From Streptomyces sp. NK08204 (GTDB lineage: Bacteria; Actinomycetota; Actinomycetes; Streptomycetales; Streptomycetaceae), in assembly GCF_020400585.1 (NCBI RefSeq), contig NZ_JAINVF010000005.1, positions 62,001 through 126,000 of the forward strand: DNA of 64,000 nt, given 5' to 3'. The notes below the pieces were generated by a model. That model worked only from the letters and a program-made list of their open reading frames with translations. It had not been told where the DNA came from and searched no databases. Shown one piece after another: positions 8,884 to 17,012 of this stretch; position 1 is the first letter of the stretch; each line of letters starts with the position of its first letter. The translations under genes were made by a program, and so were the position numbers.

Positions 8884-9242
8884 GAATGCGTCCCGCCGTT
8901 CGGTCGCTGGGCCCAGGCGGGCTCCCTGCCGCCGGGACCGGCCTTCGTTGCCGGCTCTGCCGGTTCAGAGTGCACGCTGCGCACTCCCCGGGCCCGCGGG
9001 ACGCGCCCGCACCGACCCGAGCGGGCGACACGGCGCACCGCCCGGCGCTGCCGGACTGCCGGGCTGCCAGGCTGCCAGGCTGCCGAGGCTGCCGGGCTGC
9101 CGGGATGCGTCGCGCGGCGCGATGTGCTGGGCTGAGGGGTGGGAACGCGCCGCACAGCGCCGCGCTCCCGCGGTGCGGCACGGGCACGTCACGATGCCCG
9201 CGCGACGGCGTCGTGGACCGAGCCAGGGCGGCGGAGATGGTG
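8884..9242. repeat. Intergenic region with short CTGCCGGG tandem repeats
   Basis: The 359 bp between the DHA2 exporter and the ATP-grasp gene hold no convincing gene. Positions 9048-9104 are seven head-to-tail copies of an 8-bp unit, CTGCC(G/A)GG (one copy is 9 bp). The rest shows nothing I recognise beyond the divergent promoters that must be there. Confidence 0.7.
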
Positions 9243-10361
9243 ATGACCGGCAGGTGCCCGCTGAGAGTGGGTACCTTCCTGCCACCCGCCCGCCACGGTG
9301 GGGCGGCCCCGCCCGGTGCGCCCAGGGAGGTCGGCAAGATCCCGGCCGACGACCACGCGCTGTTGATGGACCTGCTGTCCGGTCTCACGGACGTCGAGTT
9401 CCTGCACGGGCTGGACATCCGCCGCTCCTGTGTCCGCAACGGCAAGGTGTACTGCGGCGAGGTCTGCCTCAACGACCTCGACCTCTACATCTGGTACGCC
9501 CGTATGGCACGGGACCCCGGCGGCTACACCCGGGAGGCGCTGCTCACGCTCAGCCTGGACGTCCCCGTCGTCCCCGATCCGGCACGCTTTTCGACCGGCC
9601 TGGACAAGTACCGGGCACACCTCCGGCTGTCCCGGGCCGGCCTTCCGGTCCCCGACACGGTCCTCCTCAGCCACCACAACACGGAAGCCGCCGCCCCCGT
9701 TCTCGCCGAGTGGGGCCGCGCCCTGCTGAAACCACGGCTGGGTTCCTACGGGCAGGGAGTCCTCCTGGTGGAGGATTTCGCGACCCTACGTGACCTGGCG
9801 GGCTACCTGGACCGCACCGTCGGGGCCGGCACGGAGGGCAGCTTCCTCCTGGAACGGGTCTGCTCCAGCAGCGGCCCGGCGGACTGGCTCGGCACCACCC
9901 TCCTCGACGGCACGTTGATGTACGGCTACCGCAAGCGCGGCCACCGCTTCACCCGCCTGTCCACCGACGTCTGGAAGGTGTACGACCCGGAAGGGGCCGG
10001 CGGTGACGTCGACGGCTGCGAAGTCCCTCCGGCACTCGCCCGGCTCGCCCAGCTCGCCCAGCAGGCCCTGGACCTGCCCCTGGTCGGTTTCGACCTGATC
10101 GTGAGCGAGGGGCGGCCGTTCATCGTGGACGAGAACACCTTCCCCGGTCTCTACCCCGATCTCTTCGCCGCCGCAGGCCGCTCGCTCGGCCGTGAACTGT
10201 TCGCCTTCGTCCAGGGTTTGATCGGAGAGCTGAGCGCGAACCGCCCCAAGGCGCCGATGCCTGCCCGCCGGGCGGCGGCGACGCTCCCGGCGCATCCCGG
10301 CCACGCCCTCGCCGACCCGGGAGGGACCGGAACCCCGATCAGCGTGCGCAAGCGCACCTGA
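9243..10361 (+). CDS. ATP-grasp domain protein (RimK/glutathione synthetase-like)
   Basis: 372 residues. The core looks like an ATP-grasp ligase: a conserved Lys in KPRLGSYGQGVLLV (phosphate-binding loop), an acidic pocket FIVDENTFPG near the C-terminus (metal ligands Asp-Glu-Asn) and GFDLIVSEG before it. Such enzymes join a carboxylate to an amine or thiol using ATP. Start at 9243 is chosen because GGAG lies 6 nt upstream; ATG 9237 also works. The C-terminal 45 residues are Pro/Ala-rich and disordered. It stands alone, facing a secreted NADase gene, with no partner ligase, peptide precursor or transporter beside it, so the substrate is unknown. Confidence 0.8.
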   Translation: MTGRCPLRVGTFLPPARHGGAAPPGAPREVGKIPADDHALLMDLLSGLTDVEFLHGLDIRRSCVRNGKVYCGEVCLNDLDLYIWYARMARDPGGYTREALLTLSLDVPVVPDPARFSTGLDKYRAHLRLSRAGLPVPDTVLLSHHNTEAAAPVLAEWGRALLKPRLGSYGQGVLLVEDFATLRDLAGYLDRTVGAGTEGSFLLERVCSSSGPADWLGTTLLDGTLMYGYRKRGHRFTRLSTDVWKVYDPEGAGGDVDGCEVPPALARLAQLAQQALDLPLVGFDLIVSEGRPFIVDENTFPGLYPDLFAAAGRSLGRELFAFVQGLIGELSANRPKAPMPARRAAATLPAHPGHALADPGGTGTPISVRKRT

Positions 10362-10436
10362 CGCAGTGGCGGGCGACTCGTCACGGGACCGCTCGACGAC
10401 CGTTGCGCGGCCTGCCCCGGCTCATGCCCCATGACG

Positions 10437-11141
10437 TCATGTGCGGGTGATCTCCCTCAGCTTGTGAGCCGCGATCAGGTCCCCGACGTTGGTGCTCGTG
10501 TAGTACTGGGTGCCCAGCCCGGGCTGGGCGAACCAGGGCCTGGCCGGCCCGGCCTCGACCGTGAACGGCGCGATGACCTTGTAGAGGTGGTAGTTGAACG
10601 GAGGATTCGACGCGCTGTATTCGTCCAGGTTGCTCGGCGGGATCGCGCGCTCGGCGTACGGCGTGCCTTCCGGTGCGAGGAAGTTGCCCGAGTTGCCCCT
10701 GCCGAAGAGGTCGATCCGCTGCCCTGGCCGGAGCGTCAGCGCATGTTCCACGGGGCGGCCGTCGCGGAGCAGGAACCCGTGGTGGTCCGGGAACCACCAG
10801 CCGCCGACCTGCTCTGCCGGCTCCTTCTGCGGATTCGTCTGCCAGTAGCACCCAAGAAACCAGTACCGCGACGTGTTGTCGTGCGGGTGGTAGCCCCTCA
10901 GCATCCTCCCGATGGGGCCGGTGCGGGGGAGTACCTGGGGGCCGAGCCGCCAGTCGCCGTCGTGGTACGCCTCCAGTTGCGGGTGCGGCGCCGTGGTTGT
11001 CGAAACCGCCCGGTGCCGGGTCGGGCAGGAGGCGGCGCCGTGCCCGTTCTGGGCTCGTGCGGCTTGGGCGATGGCGGGCGAGACGCCGACCAGCAAGAGC
11101 GCCAGAAGGACGCTCCCCACGATGTTGCGCGGTGTGCGCAT
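10437..11141 (-). CDS. Secreted TNT-domain protein, probable NAD+ glycohydrolase
   Basis: 234 residues. N-terminal Sec signal (hydrophobic about 8-27, cleavage after AQA). Residues about 110-225 match the TNT (tuberculosis necrotizing toxin) domain: FLLRDGRP, LRPGQRIDLFGRGNSGNFL with the family's R-x-D-x-F-G segment, FNYHLYKV (His185), and RPWFAQPGLGTQY with Gln211. His185 and Gln211 are probably the equivalents of the catalytic His and Gln of M. tuberculosis CpnT. The family cleaves NAD(P)+. GGAG sits 5 nt before the ATG. No anchor, polymorphic-toxin carrier or recognisable immunity gene is adjacent, so this is a free-standing exported enzyme; whether it is a toxin or a nutrient/NAD scavenger is open. 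Confidence 0.82.
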   Translation of the reverse strand: MRTPRNIVGSVLLALLLVGVSPAIAQAARAQNGHGAASCPTRHRAVSTTTAPHPQLEAYHDGDWRLGPQVLPRTGPIGRMLRGYHPHDNTSRYWFLGCYWQTNPQKEPAEQVGGWWFPDHHGFLLRDGRPVEHALTLRPGQRIDLFGRGNSGNFLAPEGTPYAERAIPPSNLDEYSASNPPFNYHLYKVIAPFTVEAGPARPWFAQPGLGTQYYTSTNVGDLIAAHKLREITRT

Positions 11142-11483
11142 CCGAGTCTCCTTAACTGTGGCCGGCCGACGTCCCGCATCCCCACAGGTGAGGAAGTGGA
11201 CAAGGACCCGCCATGCGGCCCGTTTTGTGGACGCGCTCAGTTCAGCCGCTCAACTCCGGGGCCTCGCGCAAGCAGTCACGGGTTGCCACTCGAATGGCGG
11301 CGCACGTACGCACGGGCAGCCGAACAGCACTGCGGCAATCGGTGTCGGGGGGGTGATTTTTCCGGCCCTGCGAGCGGTTCCCCGGGAAGCGGCGGGAACA
11401 GCGTTCCGACGGTGGGCCTCCGTCGCCGGCACAGACCCGACGGAGGCGCGCCGTGCCTCGCTTCCCTGCCCTCGGAGAAGACC
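11142..11483. other. Divergent intergenic region
   Basis: 342 bp between the secreted NADase and the divergent secreted protein. Each gene has its own Shine-Dalgarno close to the start. I see no repeat, hairpin or operator I would defend. Confidence 0.5.
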
Positions 11484-12731
11484 ATGACGTTTTTCAGACG
11501 CGGGCGTGCGCCCGGTGCGGTGCTCCTCATGGCTGTGCTCGGCATGCTCGTCGCGGCCGTACCGGCCGCTCCGGTCACGATCCCTCATCCGGCCCCGGTG
11601 CCGATGAAGCCCGGAACGCCGGGCGCCTTCACGCTCCGCTGGGGGAACGACCGGCGCGTCCAGGCCCGCATGCTGCGCGAGACCGTCAATCCGGGCGGCG
11701 CCCGGGTCACGGTGGGATCCATGCTGGACGCGGCCAACCGCCAGGCCCACACGGGGAACAACACCCACTGCCGCCACCGGGCCACCGGCAGCGGCGGTGC
11801 CCTGCACGGCGTACACGTGGCCGGGTTCTACTGCCTGCGCCACGACGACGCCACCGATCCCGACTGGTCCCCGCAAGGGGTCAGCGGCACCGAGGACGCC
11901 CGTTCGGGGGCCGGTACGGTGGACCGGCACAAGGCCATCGTCTTCTCCTGGCACGCCGGTCCCCCGGGAGGTTCGGGAACGGGCACCCGGCTGAGCTTCC
12001 TCGACACCGCCACCAAGAGGTACATCCACGTGCTGCTCGTGGTGCCGAACGCGTTTGGGACCGATTACAGCGAGGTGTCCGTCCACGCGGGCGGCATCGC
12101 CTGGTACCGGAACTACCTCTTCGTCACCGCCAACCAGGGCGGGCTTCACGTCTACGACACCAGGAACCTTCTGCGGCTCGCGCACAACCCGAAGGCGAGC
12201 GTCAGCCGGCACTGCCCGACAGGACGTCAGGAGCCCGGCGGCAGCTACTGCGGACGCGGGTACGACTATCTGTTGCCCGAGATCGGCCGCTGGAACAACC
12301 CGAACTCCGCCACCACCCGCTACGACTCCATGGCCCTGGAGCGCGCTCCCGGCCGCGCCCCGGAGTTCCTGACCAGCGAGTACCGGACATCGGGCGTCGG
12401 CCAGGTGGCCCGCTGGACCGACACCGAGCTGACCGGCTTCCACGGCACCATCCACCCGTACAGGGCATGGTTCCAGCCCGTCCGCTATGTCCAGGGCGCC
12501 TTCTCGCGCGGCTGCTACTACTTCAACACGGGCGGAGGAGGCAGCGGCAACCGCGATCTGGTCGTCGCCAACGCGACCGGCAACCACAGGACGCCGGTGT
12601 CGCGGACCGGCGGCCGAGGGCTGCAGGACCTCTACTGGCTCCGCTCGGCCGAACAACTGTGGACGCTCACCGAACACCCGGGCGACGGCAAGCGGGTTCT
12701 GTACGGAGTGAGCAGACCGGCCTGCCCCTGA
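11484..12731 (+). CDS. Secreted protein of unknown function
   Basis: 415 residues starting at an ATG with CGGAGAAG 5 nt upstream. A Sec signal peptide (about 10-32, AVPAAP region) precedes a mature part of alternating short strands with recurrent Gly-rich turns and several Cys (two near 94-115, two in the middle, two near 235-254). This suggests a disulfide-stabilised beta-propeller-like fold. Phrases such as GGLHVYDTRNLLRL and DLVVANATGNHR look like propeller blades, but I do not recognise a family. It is divergent from the TNT-domain NADase, so the two exported proteins may be expressed together; a binding or protective role is speculative. Confidence 0.75.
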   Translation: MTFFRRGRAPGAVLLMAVLGMLVAAVPAAPVTIPHPAPVPMKPGTPGAFTLRWGNDRRVQARMLRETVNPGGARVTVGSMLDAANRQAHTGNNTHCRHRATGSGGALHGVHVAGFYCLRHDDATDPDWSPQGVSGTEDARSGAGTVDRHKAIVFSWHAGPPGGSGTGTRLSFLDTATKRYIHVLLVVPNAFGTDYSEVSVHAGGIAWYRNYLFVTANQGGLHVYDTRNLLRLAHNPKASVSRHCPTGRQEPGGSYCGRGYDYLLPEIGRWNNPNSATTRYDSMALERAPGRAPEFLTSEYRTSGVGQVARWTDTELTGFHGTIHPYRAWFQPVRYVQGAFSRGCYYFNTGGGGSGNRDLVVANATGNHRTPVSRTGGRGLQDLYWLRSAEQLWTLTEHPGDGKRVLYGVSRPACP

Positions 12732-12745
12732 ACCTCCCGGACGGC

Positions 12746-12777
12746 CACCGGCCCGCAGCGTCGTCCAGGGGCCGGTG
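12746..12777 (+). terminator. Terminator after the secreted protein
   Basis: Perfect 9-bp stem (CACCGGCCC with GGGCCGGTG) and a 14-nt loop beginning 14 nt after the stop codon. No U-tract, as is common in this genus. Confidence 0.6.
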
Positions 12778-13317
12778 AGCAGCGATGGCGCCTGCCGGGT
12801 CCCTCGGCGTCCGACCCGGGCATCACGTCATTCAGGTGGCAGCCCCGTCGCCCGCCCGCCGGAGTCGGTGGGCGGGCGACCGCGAAGTGCGGTGGCACCG
12901 GGCGCCCGGCCCGGCCATGTTCCGAGGCCCCGGGCCGGCCTCTGTCGCGGCTTCGCCCGCGGCCCAGGGTGGCACAGAGCGGCTGTCCGGCCTTGCCAAG
13001 ACGCCGCCGGCCCGGGGGCGATCACCCGCCCGAGGGTGCATCCGCTCGCGTCGTGGATGACCTCACCTGGTCCCGGTGGCGGTCCACAGCGCCTCCCCGT
13101 ACAGGTGTCCGCGACCCCGGCCGTCGCCCGGTCGACGCCCGCAGGCTCGGCTCGGTGGGCGCGGAACTCCACCCGTGTCCACCCGGAGACGGTGTCGGCC
13201 GGGTCGAGCCGGTCGTCGGCAGCGTCGGCCCCTGTGGCACCGGTCCTCGCGCCCGGCGCGGCCGGTCACCCCCGCATGGCGCCTCCGCCGGCCCCAGGGC
13301 CGTGAAGGACGACGCAG

Positions 13318-13343
13318 GAGGCCGCGGATCTCTCCGCGGCCTC
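13318..13343. terminator. Rho-independent-type hairpin
   Basis: Perfect 11-bp stem, 4-nt loop TCTC, about 175 bp beyond the end of the minus-strand small protein gene. Probably the distal terminator of that cluster. Confidence 0.6.
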
Positions 13344-13517
13344 TGTGGCTCCCCCGTCCGGGGCTGCCCGGCGGCGAGCCTGCGCAGGGTCGGCACCAGC
13401 CTCGGACGACCGGCGCGCTCAGATGCCGCCTGTGCTGCCCGTCACCAGCCGGGCGACGCGTCTTCGGGCCTTGCGGCCCGCGGGCGGCGCATCACCTGCC
13501 GTCGTCCTTTGACGGCG

Positions 13518-13805
13518 TCACCAGCCGAGCGTGTCCTCGCCGACCCGTGTGTCCCTGGCCGGCGCGACCGGGCGAGCGTCGTGGCAGGTGAAGCCGAGTT
13601 GGGTCAGGGCCCGTCGCATCTCGCCCACCGTGAAGTCCCGGCGGTTCTGCCGGGTGATCACTTCTCCGACCTGCATCACGGGGTAGATGCGGCGGTCGAT
13701 GGTCACGGACACACCGGTGACCGGTTCGGGCGTGATGCCGCTCATGGACTGTTCCACTTCGCTCTTGATCAGGTCGAAGGGGAAACGGGCGATGACACAG
13801 CGCAT
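13518..13805 (-). CDS. Small conserved protein, SCO5918 family
   Basis: 95 residues. The start at 13805 is set by GGAGG 6 nt upstream; the frame extends further but without a ribosome site. The conserved part is the first 76 residues, MRCVIARFPFDL ... VTIDRRIYPVMQVGEVITRQNRRDF ... MRRALTQLGFTCH. From memory this matches a Streptomyces-specific family named after SCO5918, which in S. coelicolor also lies beside a DEAD-box helicase and a cold-shock gene, exactly as here. Function is unknown; the company it keeps suggests RNA or cold/stress physiology. No membrane segments or metal motif. Confidence 0.75.
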   Translation of the reverse strand: MRCVIARFPFDLIKSEVEQSMSGITPEPVTGVSVTIDRRIYPVMQVGEVITRQNRRDFTVGEMRRALTQLGFTCHDARPVAPARDTRVGEDTLGW

Positions 13806-13875
13806 GGATGCCTCCACAGTGATGGGGAAGAACGCCGGAGGGCACGACCGCATGACGGCGGCCGGACGAGGGTGG

Positions 13876-13926
13876 ACCGGGGGACGGGGGGACGGGGGGA
13901 CGGGGGTCGACGGGGGTCGACGGGGG
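13876..13926. repeat. G-tract tandem repeat
   Basis: Six runs of five or six G separated by AC or TCGAC on the plus strand, ending exactly at the stop codon of the CBS-pair gene. The strand is quadruplex-competent; as minus-strand RNA it is C-rich. Confidence 0.8.
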
Positions 13927-14334
13927 TCAGGGCGTGAGAGCGAGGACGCCCAGGGCGTAGCCGTGCTCGTCGATCACGGGGGAGACGTCCAGGGTCCGGC
14001 CCCGCATGGCGGCTTCCGCCTCGCCGAGTGCGGCCCTGGACGAGGTGAACGGTCCGCGGTCGAGCGGGATGTCCCGCAGCCGTGTCCGGTCGCTGTACCA
14101 GGAGCCGCCGCGGTGCGCGGCGAGCTGGGCCCGGGTGACCAGTCCCGCGCACCGGCCGTCCTCGTCCCGGAGGAGCAGATGCGGGACGCGCGCGCCGATG
14201 AGCACGGACAGGGCCACGTCGACCGCCATGTGGTCCTCGACCTGCGGGCCGGGGGCGTGCATGGCGTCGCGGGCGGTCAGACCGGTGCGATCGGCGCTGT
14301 CGGCCTGCTGTGTTCGGAGCGGAAACGGCGTCAA
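13927..14334 (-). CDS. CBS-domain-pair protein
   Basis: 135 residues forming one Bateman module: TARDAMHAP ... VEDHMAVDVALSVLIGARVPHLLLRDEDGRCAGLVTRAQLA, then a weaker second CBS motif ending SPVIDEHGYALGVLALTP. Such modules bind adenine nucleotides or similar ligands and act as energy or ionic sensors. TTG start with GAGGAG 6-7 nt upstream. It sits between the helicase and the SCO5918-type protein on the same strand, so probably one stress-linked transcription unit. No fused output domain is present, so it would act by binding a partner. Confidence 0.85.
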   Translation of the reverse strand: MTPFPLRTQQADSADRTGLTARDAMHAPGPQVEDHMAVDVALSVLIGARVPHLLLRDEDGRCAGLVTRAQLAAHRGGSWYSDRTRLRDIPLDRGPFTSSRAALGEAEAAMRGRTLDVSPVIDEHGYALGVLALTP

Positions 14335-14414
14335 GGGCTTCTCCTCTTCGTCGGGGCGGGCAGGACGGGCGACGGCTCGTCCGGGCCGCAGGGAGTGCTT
14401 CCCCCGTGCTCGGG

Positions 14415-15995
14415 CTATGGGTTGTTCCTCGGTGCCGGCCGACGGACCCGCGCGGCGGCCCGGCCGCTTCCGCCACGACCGTCGCCCTGGCCGCTCGTCC
14501 CACGGCCCGTGACCCGGCCTCTGCGCTGCCGGCCGGCGGATCCCCTGCCCTCGCCCCGGCCGTCGACCGGGACGGCAAGGGTGACGGGGACGCCGGAGGG
14601 GGTCCGGGCGCCGGTGATGCGCTGCAGCTCGGCCTCGCCCGGCCGGATCCGGACGGTACGCGCCGCGATGCCGGCGTCGGCCATGAGGCGGTCCACCGCG
14701 CGTCGCTGGTGCGGCAGCACGAGGGTGACGACGGTGCCGGACTCCCCGGCGCGTGCGGTACGGCCGCCACGGTGGAGGTAGTCCTTGTGGTCGCCGGGAG
14801 GGTCGATGTTGACGACGAGGTCGAGGCCCTCGACGTGGATCCCGCGGGCGGCGACGTTGGTCGCCACCAGGACCGTGACGTGGCCGTCCTTGAACTGGGC
14901 GAGCGTGCGGTTGCGCTGCCCCTGGGACTTGCCGCCGTGCAGGGCCGAGGCGCGTACCCCGACGGACAGCAGGTGCTTGGCCAGCCGGTCAGCCGCGTGC
15001 TTGGTGTCCAGGAACATGATCACGCGTCCGTCGCGGGCGGCGATCTCGGTCACGGCGGTCTGCTTGTCGGCGTCGAGCACGTGCAGCAGATGGTGCTCCA
15101 TGGTGGTGACGGCTCCCGCGGACGGGTCGACCGAGTGCACCACGGGATCGTGGAGGTAGCGGCGTACCAGGAGGTCGATGTTGCGGTCCAGGGTGGCCGA
15201 GAACAGCAACCGCTGCCCACCGGCGGGAACTTGGTCGAGCAGTGCGGTCACCTGCGGCATGAAGCCCATGTCGGCCATCTGGTCGGCTTCGTCCAGGACG
15301 GTGACGGCGACCTGGTCCAGCCGGCAGTCCCGCCGCTCGATGAGGTCCTTGAGGCGGCCGGGCGTCGCGACGACGACCTCGGCACCGCCGCGCAGAGCGC
15401 TCGCCTGGCGGCCGATCGACATGCCGCCCACCACGGTGGCGAGCCGCAGCCGCAGGGCGCGGGCGTAGGGGGTGAGCGCGTCGGTGACCTGCTGGGCCAG
15501 TTCCCGGGTGGGGACGAGGACCAGGGCGAGGGGCTGCCGGGGCTGGGCCCGCTGTCCGTCCAGACGGGCCAGCACCGGCAGGCCGAAGGCGAGCGTCTTG
15601 CCCGAGCCGGTACGGCCCCGGCCGAGGACGTCCCGGCCGGCCAGCGCGTTCGGCAGCGTGGCCGCCTGGATCGGGAACGGCGAGGTCACGCCCTCGGCCT
15701 CGAGGGCGGCCGACAGCCGTGCGGGCATGTCCAGCTCGGCGAACGTCTCGACCGCCGGCAGCGGCTCGGTGAGGGTGACCGGCAGGGCGAACTCCTGTCG
15801 GCGCGGGGCGGAGCGTGCGCCCTGGCCGCTCTTTCGTCCGGCGCCCGGACGGGGACCCTGGCGGCCCGCCCCCTGCGTACGGGAGCGGCTGCCGGGAGCG
15901 GAGCCTGCCGAACGGGTGAAGCCTGCCGAACGCGTGGATCTTCTGTCCGCGCGGAAGCCACCGGAAGTGCCGTCGGTGCGACGGGTGCGGTTCAT
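14415..15995 (-). CDS. DEAD-box ATP-dependent RNA helicase
   Basis: 526 residues. A basic Arg/Gly/Ser-rich N-terminal extension (1-68) precedes the helicase core, and a similar RGG-like tail follows (about 480-526). Q-motif Gln110, motif I GRTGSGKT (127-134), PTREL, TPGR, DEAD, SAT, and motif VI HRGGRTAR are all present. Unwinds structured RNA, probably as an RNA chaperone during cold or stress. The start at 15995 is chosen for AGGAAGG 8 nt upstream and because the family begins there; the open frame continues 60 codons further without support. Lies directly downstream of the cold-shock gene on the same strand, with a terminator between. Confidence 0.95.
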   Translation of the reverse strand: MNRTRRTDGTSGGFRADRRSTRSAGFTRSAGSAPGSRSRTQGAGRQGPRPGAGRKSGQGARSAPRRQEFALPVTLTEPLPAVETFAELDMPARLSAALEAEGVTSPFPIQAATLPNALAGRDVLGRGRTGSGKTLAFGLPVLARLDGQRAQPRQPLALVLVPTRELAQQVTDALTPYARALRLRLATVVGGMSIGRQASALRGGAEVVVATPGRLKDLIERRDCRLDQVAVTVLDEADQMADMGFMPQVTALLDQVPAGGQRLLFSATLDRNIDLLVRRYLHDPVVHSVDPSAGAVTTMEHHLLHVLDADKQTAVTEIAARDGRVIMFLDTKHAADRLAKHLLSVGVRASALHGGKSQGQRNRTLAQFKDGHVTVLVATNVAARGIHVEGLDLVVNIDPPGDHKDYLHRGGRTARAGESGTVVTLVLPHQRRAVDRLMADAGIAARTVRIRPGEAELQRITGARTPSGVPVTLAVPVDGRGEGRGSAGRQRRGRVTGRGTSGQGDGRGGSGRAAARVRRPAPRNNP

Positions 15996-16161
15996 GGAGG
16001 AACCTTCCTCGATGCGGCGTATCGAGGAATTCCGTCCAACGGTGACGACCGCACGAGGATTCGCAAGAATGAGCCGAAGAAAATAAGAAATGCCGCGCCT
16101 CGCGGCAGTGAAGCCGGGGCGGCCGACGGGCCGGAAAGTCCGGACCGCGGTAACACAATGA

Positions 16162-16196
16162 GCTGGGGCCCGCACCCCAAGAGCGCGGGCCCCAGC
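16162..16196 (-). terminator. Terminator after the cold-shock gene
   Basis: Perfect 12-bp stem (16162-16173 with 16185-16196) and an 11-nt loop, 45 nt past the csp stop codon. It separates csp from the helicase gene, whose own ribosome site follows; partial read-through would couple them. Confidence 0.75.
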
Positions 16197-16240
16197 CTCA
16201 TGATGCGCGAACCACTGGCTCGCGACGGTTCGCGTCAGCG

Positions 16241-16444
16241 TCAGGCGGGAACGATGTTCTCGGCCTGCGGGCCCTTCTGGCCCTGCGTGACGTCGAAGGT
16301 CACCTTCTGGCCTTCCTGAAGCTCGCGGAAGCCGCTGGTGGCGATGTTCGAGTAGTGGGCGAACACGTCAGCGCCGCCGCCGTCCTGCTCGATGAAGCCG
16401 AAGCCCTTTTCCGCGTTGAACCACTTCACGGTGCCAGATGCCAT
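16241..16444 (-). CDS. Cold-shock protein, CspA family
   Basis: 67 residues, a single OB-fold cold-shock domain with RNP1 KGFGFI (13-18) and RNP2 VFAHY (27-31). Binds single-stranded RNA/DNA and melts RNA structure at low temperature. Strong ribosome site AAGGGAG about 8 nt before the ATG. Upstream lies an unusually AT-rich stretch for this genome (16520-16600) and a small hairpin (16475-16491), suggesting a long 5' leader of the kind that gives temperature-dependent translation in csp genes. Member of the stress cluster with the helicase. Confidence 0.97.
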   Translation of the reverse strand: MASGTVKWFNAEKGFGFIEQDGGGADVFAHYSNIATSGFRELQEGQKVTFDVTQGQKGPQAENIVPA

Positions 16445-16673
16445 ATTGAATCTCCCTTGGGGGGCAATGCTGGACTCCGCACTTTACGGAGCCGAGTCGC
16501 CGCGATGATTACCCCTCCGGAAAGATCCGGAAAGCTCTGCAAAGAAAAAATCTCTGGCAATCAAAACTGCAACTGCTATCACGCTAACACAGGTCGGGGG
16601 ACGGCACCCATGCGTTTTCCGCGGTGTCCGGCGATTCTCGGTCCACCGCTGTCCGTATCCTGCACCGGCGGGA
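16445..16673 (-). promoter_or_regulatory. Long AT-rich leader/promoter region of the cold-shock gene
   Basis: Around 16535-16590 the sequence drops to AT-rich with A- and T-runs, out of character for the window, and is the likely promoter zone. Between it and the start codon a 5-bp hairpin CTCCG/CGGAG (16475-16479, 16487-16491) lies 16 nt upstream of the ribosome site. Exact -10/-35 boxes cannot be fixed by eye. Confidence 0.5.
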
Positions 16674-17012
16674 CTAGGTATCCGTGTCGCGCCCGCCCAG
16701 CTTCCGACGCATTTCCCGGTTCAGACGGAGAGCGTCCTCGAGCTGGTCCTCGAGGGAGACGATGCGGCACGCGGCCTCGATGGGGGTGCCCTGGTCGACC
16801 AGTTCACGGGCGCGGGCGGCGACGCGCAGCTGGCGGCGGGAGTACCGGCGGTGGCCGCCTTCCGAACGCAGGGGAGTGATCAGCCCGGTTTCACCGACGG
16901 CCCGCAGAAAGGCGGGGGTGGTACCGAGAACGTCGGCGGCCCGCCCCATGGTGTAGGCGGGGTAGTCATCGTCGTCGAGGTTGCCGGCGACAGGGGCGTT
17001 CTCGGCGGGCAT
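16674..17012 (-). CDS. MerR-like helix-turn-helix protein
   Basis: 112 residues. The start at 17012 gives a compact protein: an acidic N-terminus, then a MerR-type winged helix (YTMGRAADVLGTTPAFLRAVGETGLITPLRSEGGHRRYSRRQL), a second helix pair (ARELVDQGTPIEAACRIV) and a short coiled coil. No effector-binding C-terminal domain is present, so it resembles the small MerR/HTH_17-type regulators that bind DNA without a ligand. It lies upstream of csp on the same strand. It could regulate csp, but that is inference. Confidence 0.85.
   Translation of the reverse strand: MPAENAPVAGNLDDDDYPAYTMGRAADVLGTTPAFLRAVGETGLITPLRSEGGHRRYSRRQLRVAARARELVDQGTPIEAACRIVSLEDQLEDALRLNREMRRKLGGRDTDT

Larger units (their letters stand above)
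12732..13517. other. 785-bp stretch without a supportable gene
   Basis: All six frames give low-complexity Arg/Pro/Gly-rich translations typical of non-coding high-GC DNA. It holds the terminator at 12746-12777 and another strong hairpin at 13318-13343 (11-bp stem GAGGCCGCGGA, loop TCTC). The second hairpin could end the minus-strand stress cluster or a lost plus-strand gene. It may be a decayed gene; I cannot name one. Confidence 0.5.

Noticed and set aside
10430..10441. CATGACGTCATG palindrome at the NADase stop
   Set aside because: A short self-complementary 12-mer between convergent 3' ends, not in a promoter; likely chance.
12775..13305. 176-codon plus-strand frame
   Set aside because: Arg/Pro/Ala-rich, no ribosome site, overlaps frames in all phases; no domain recognisable.
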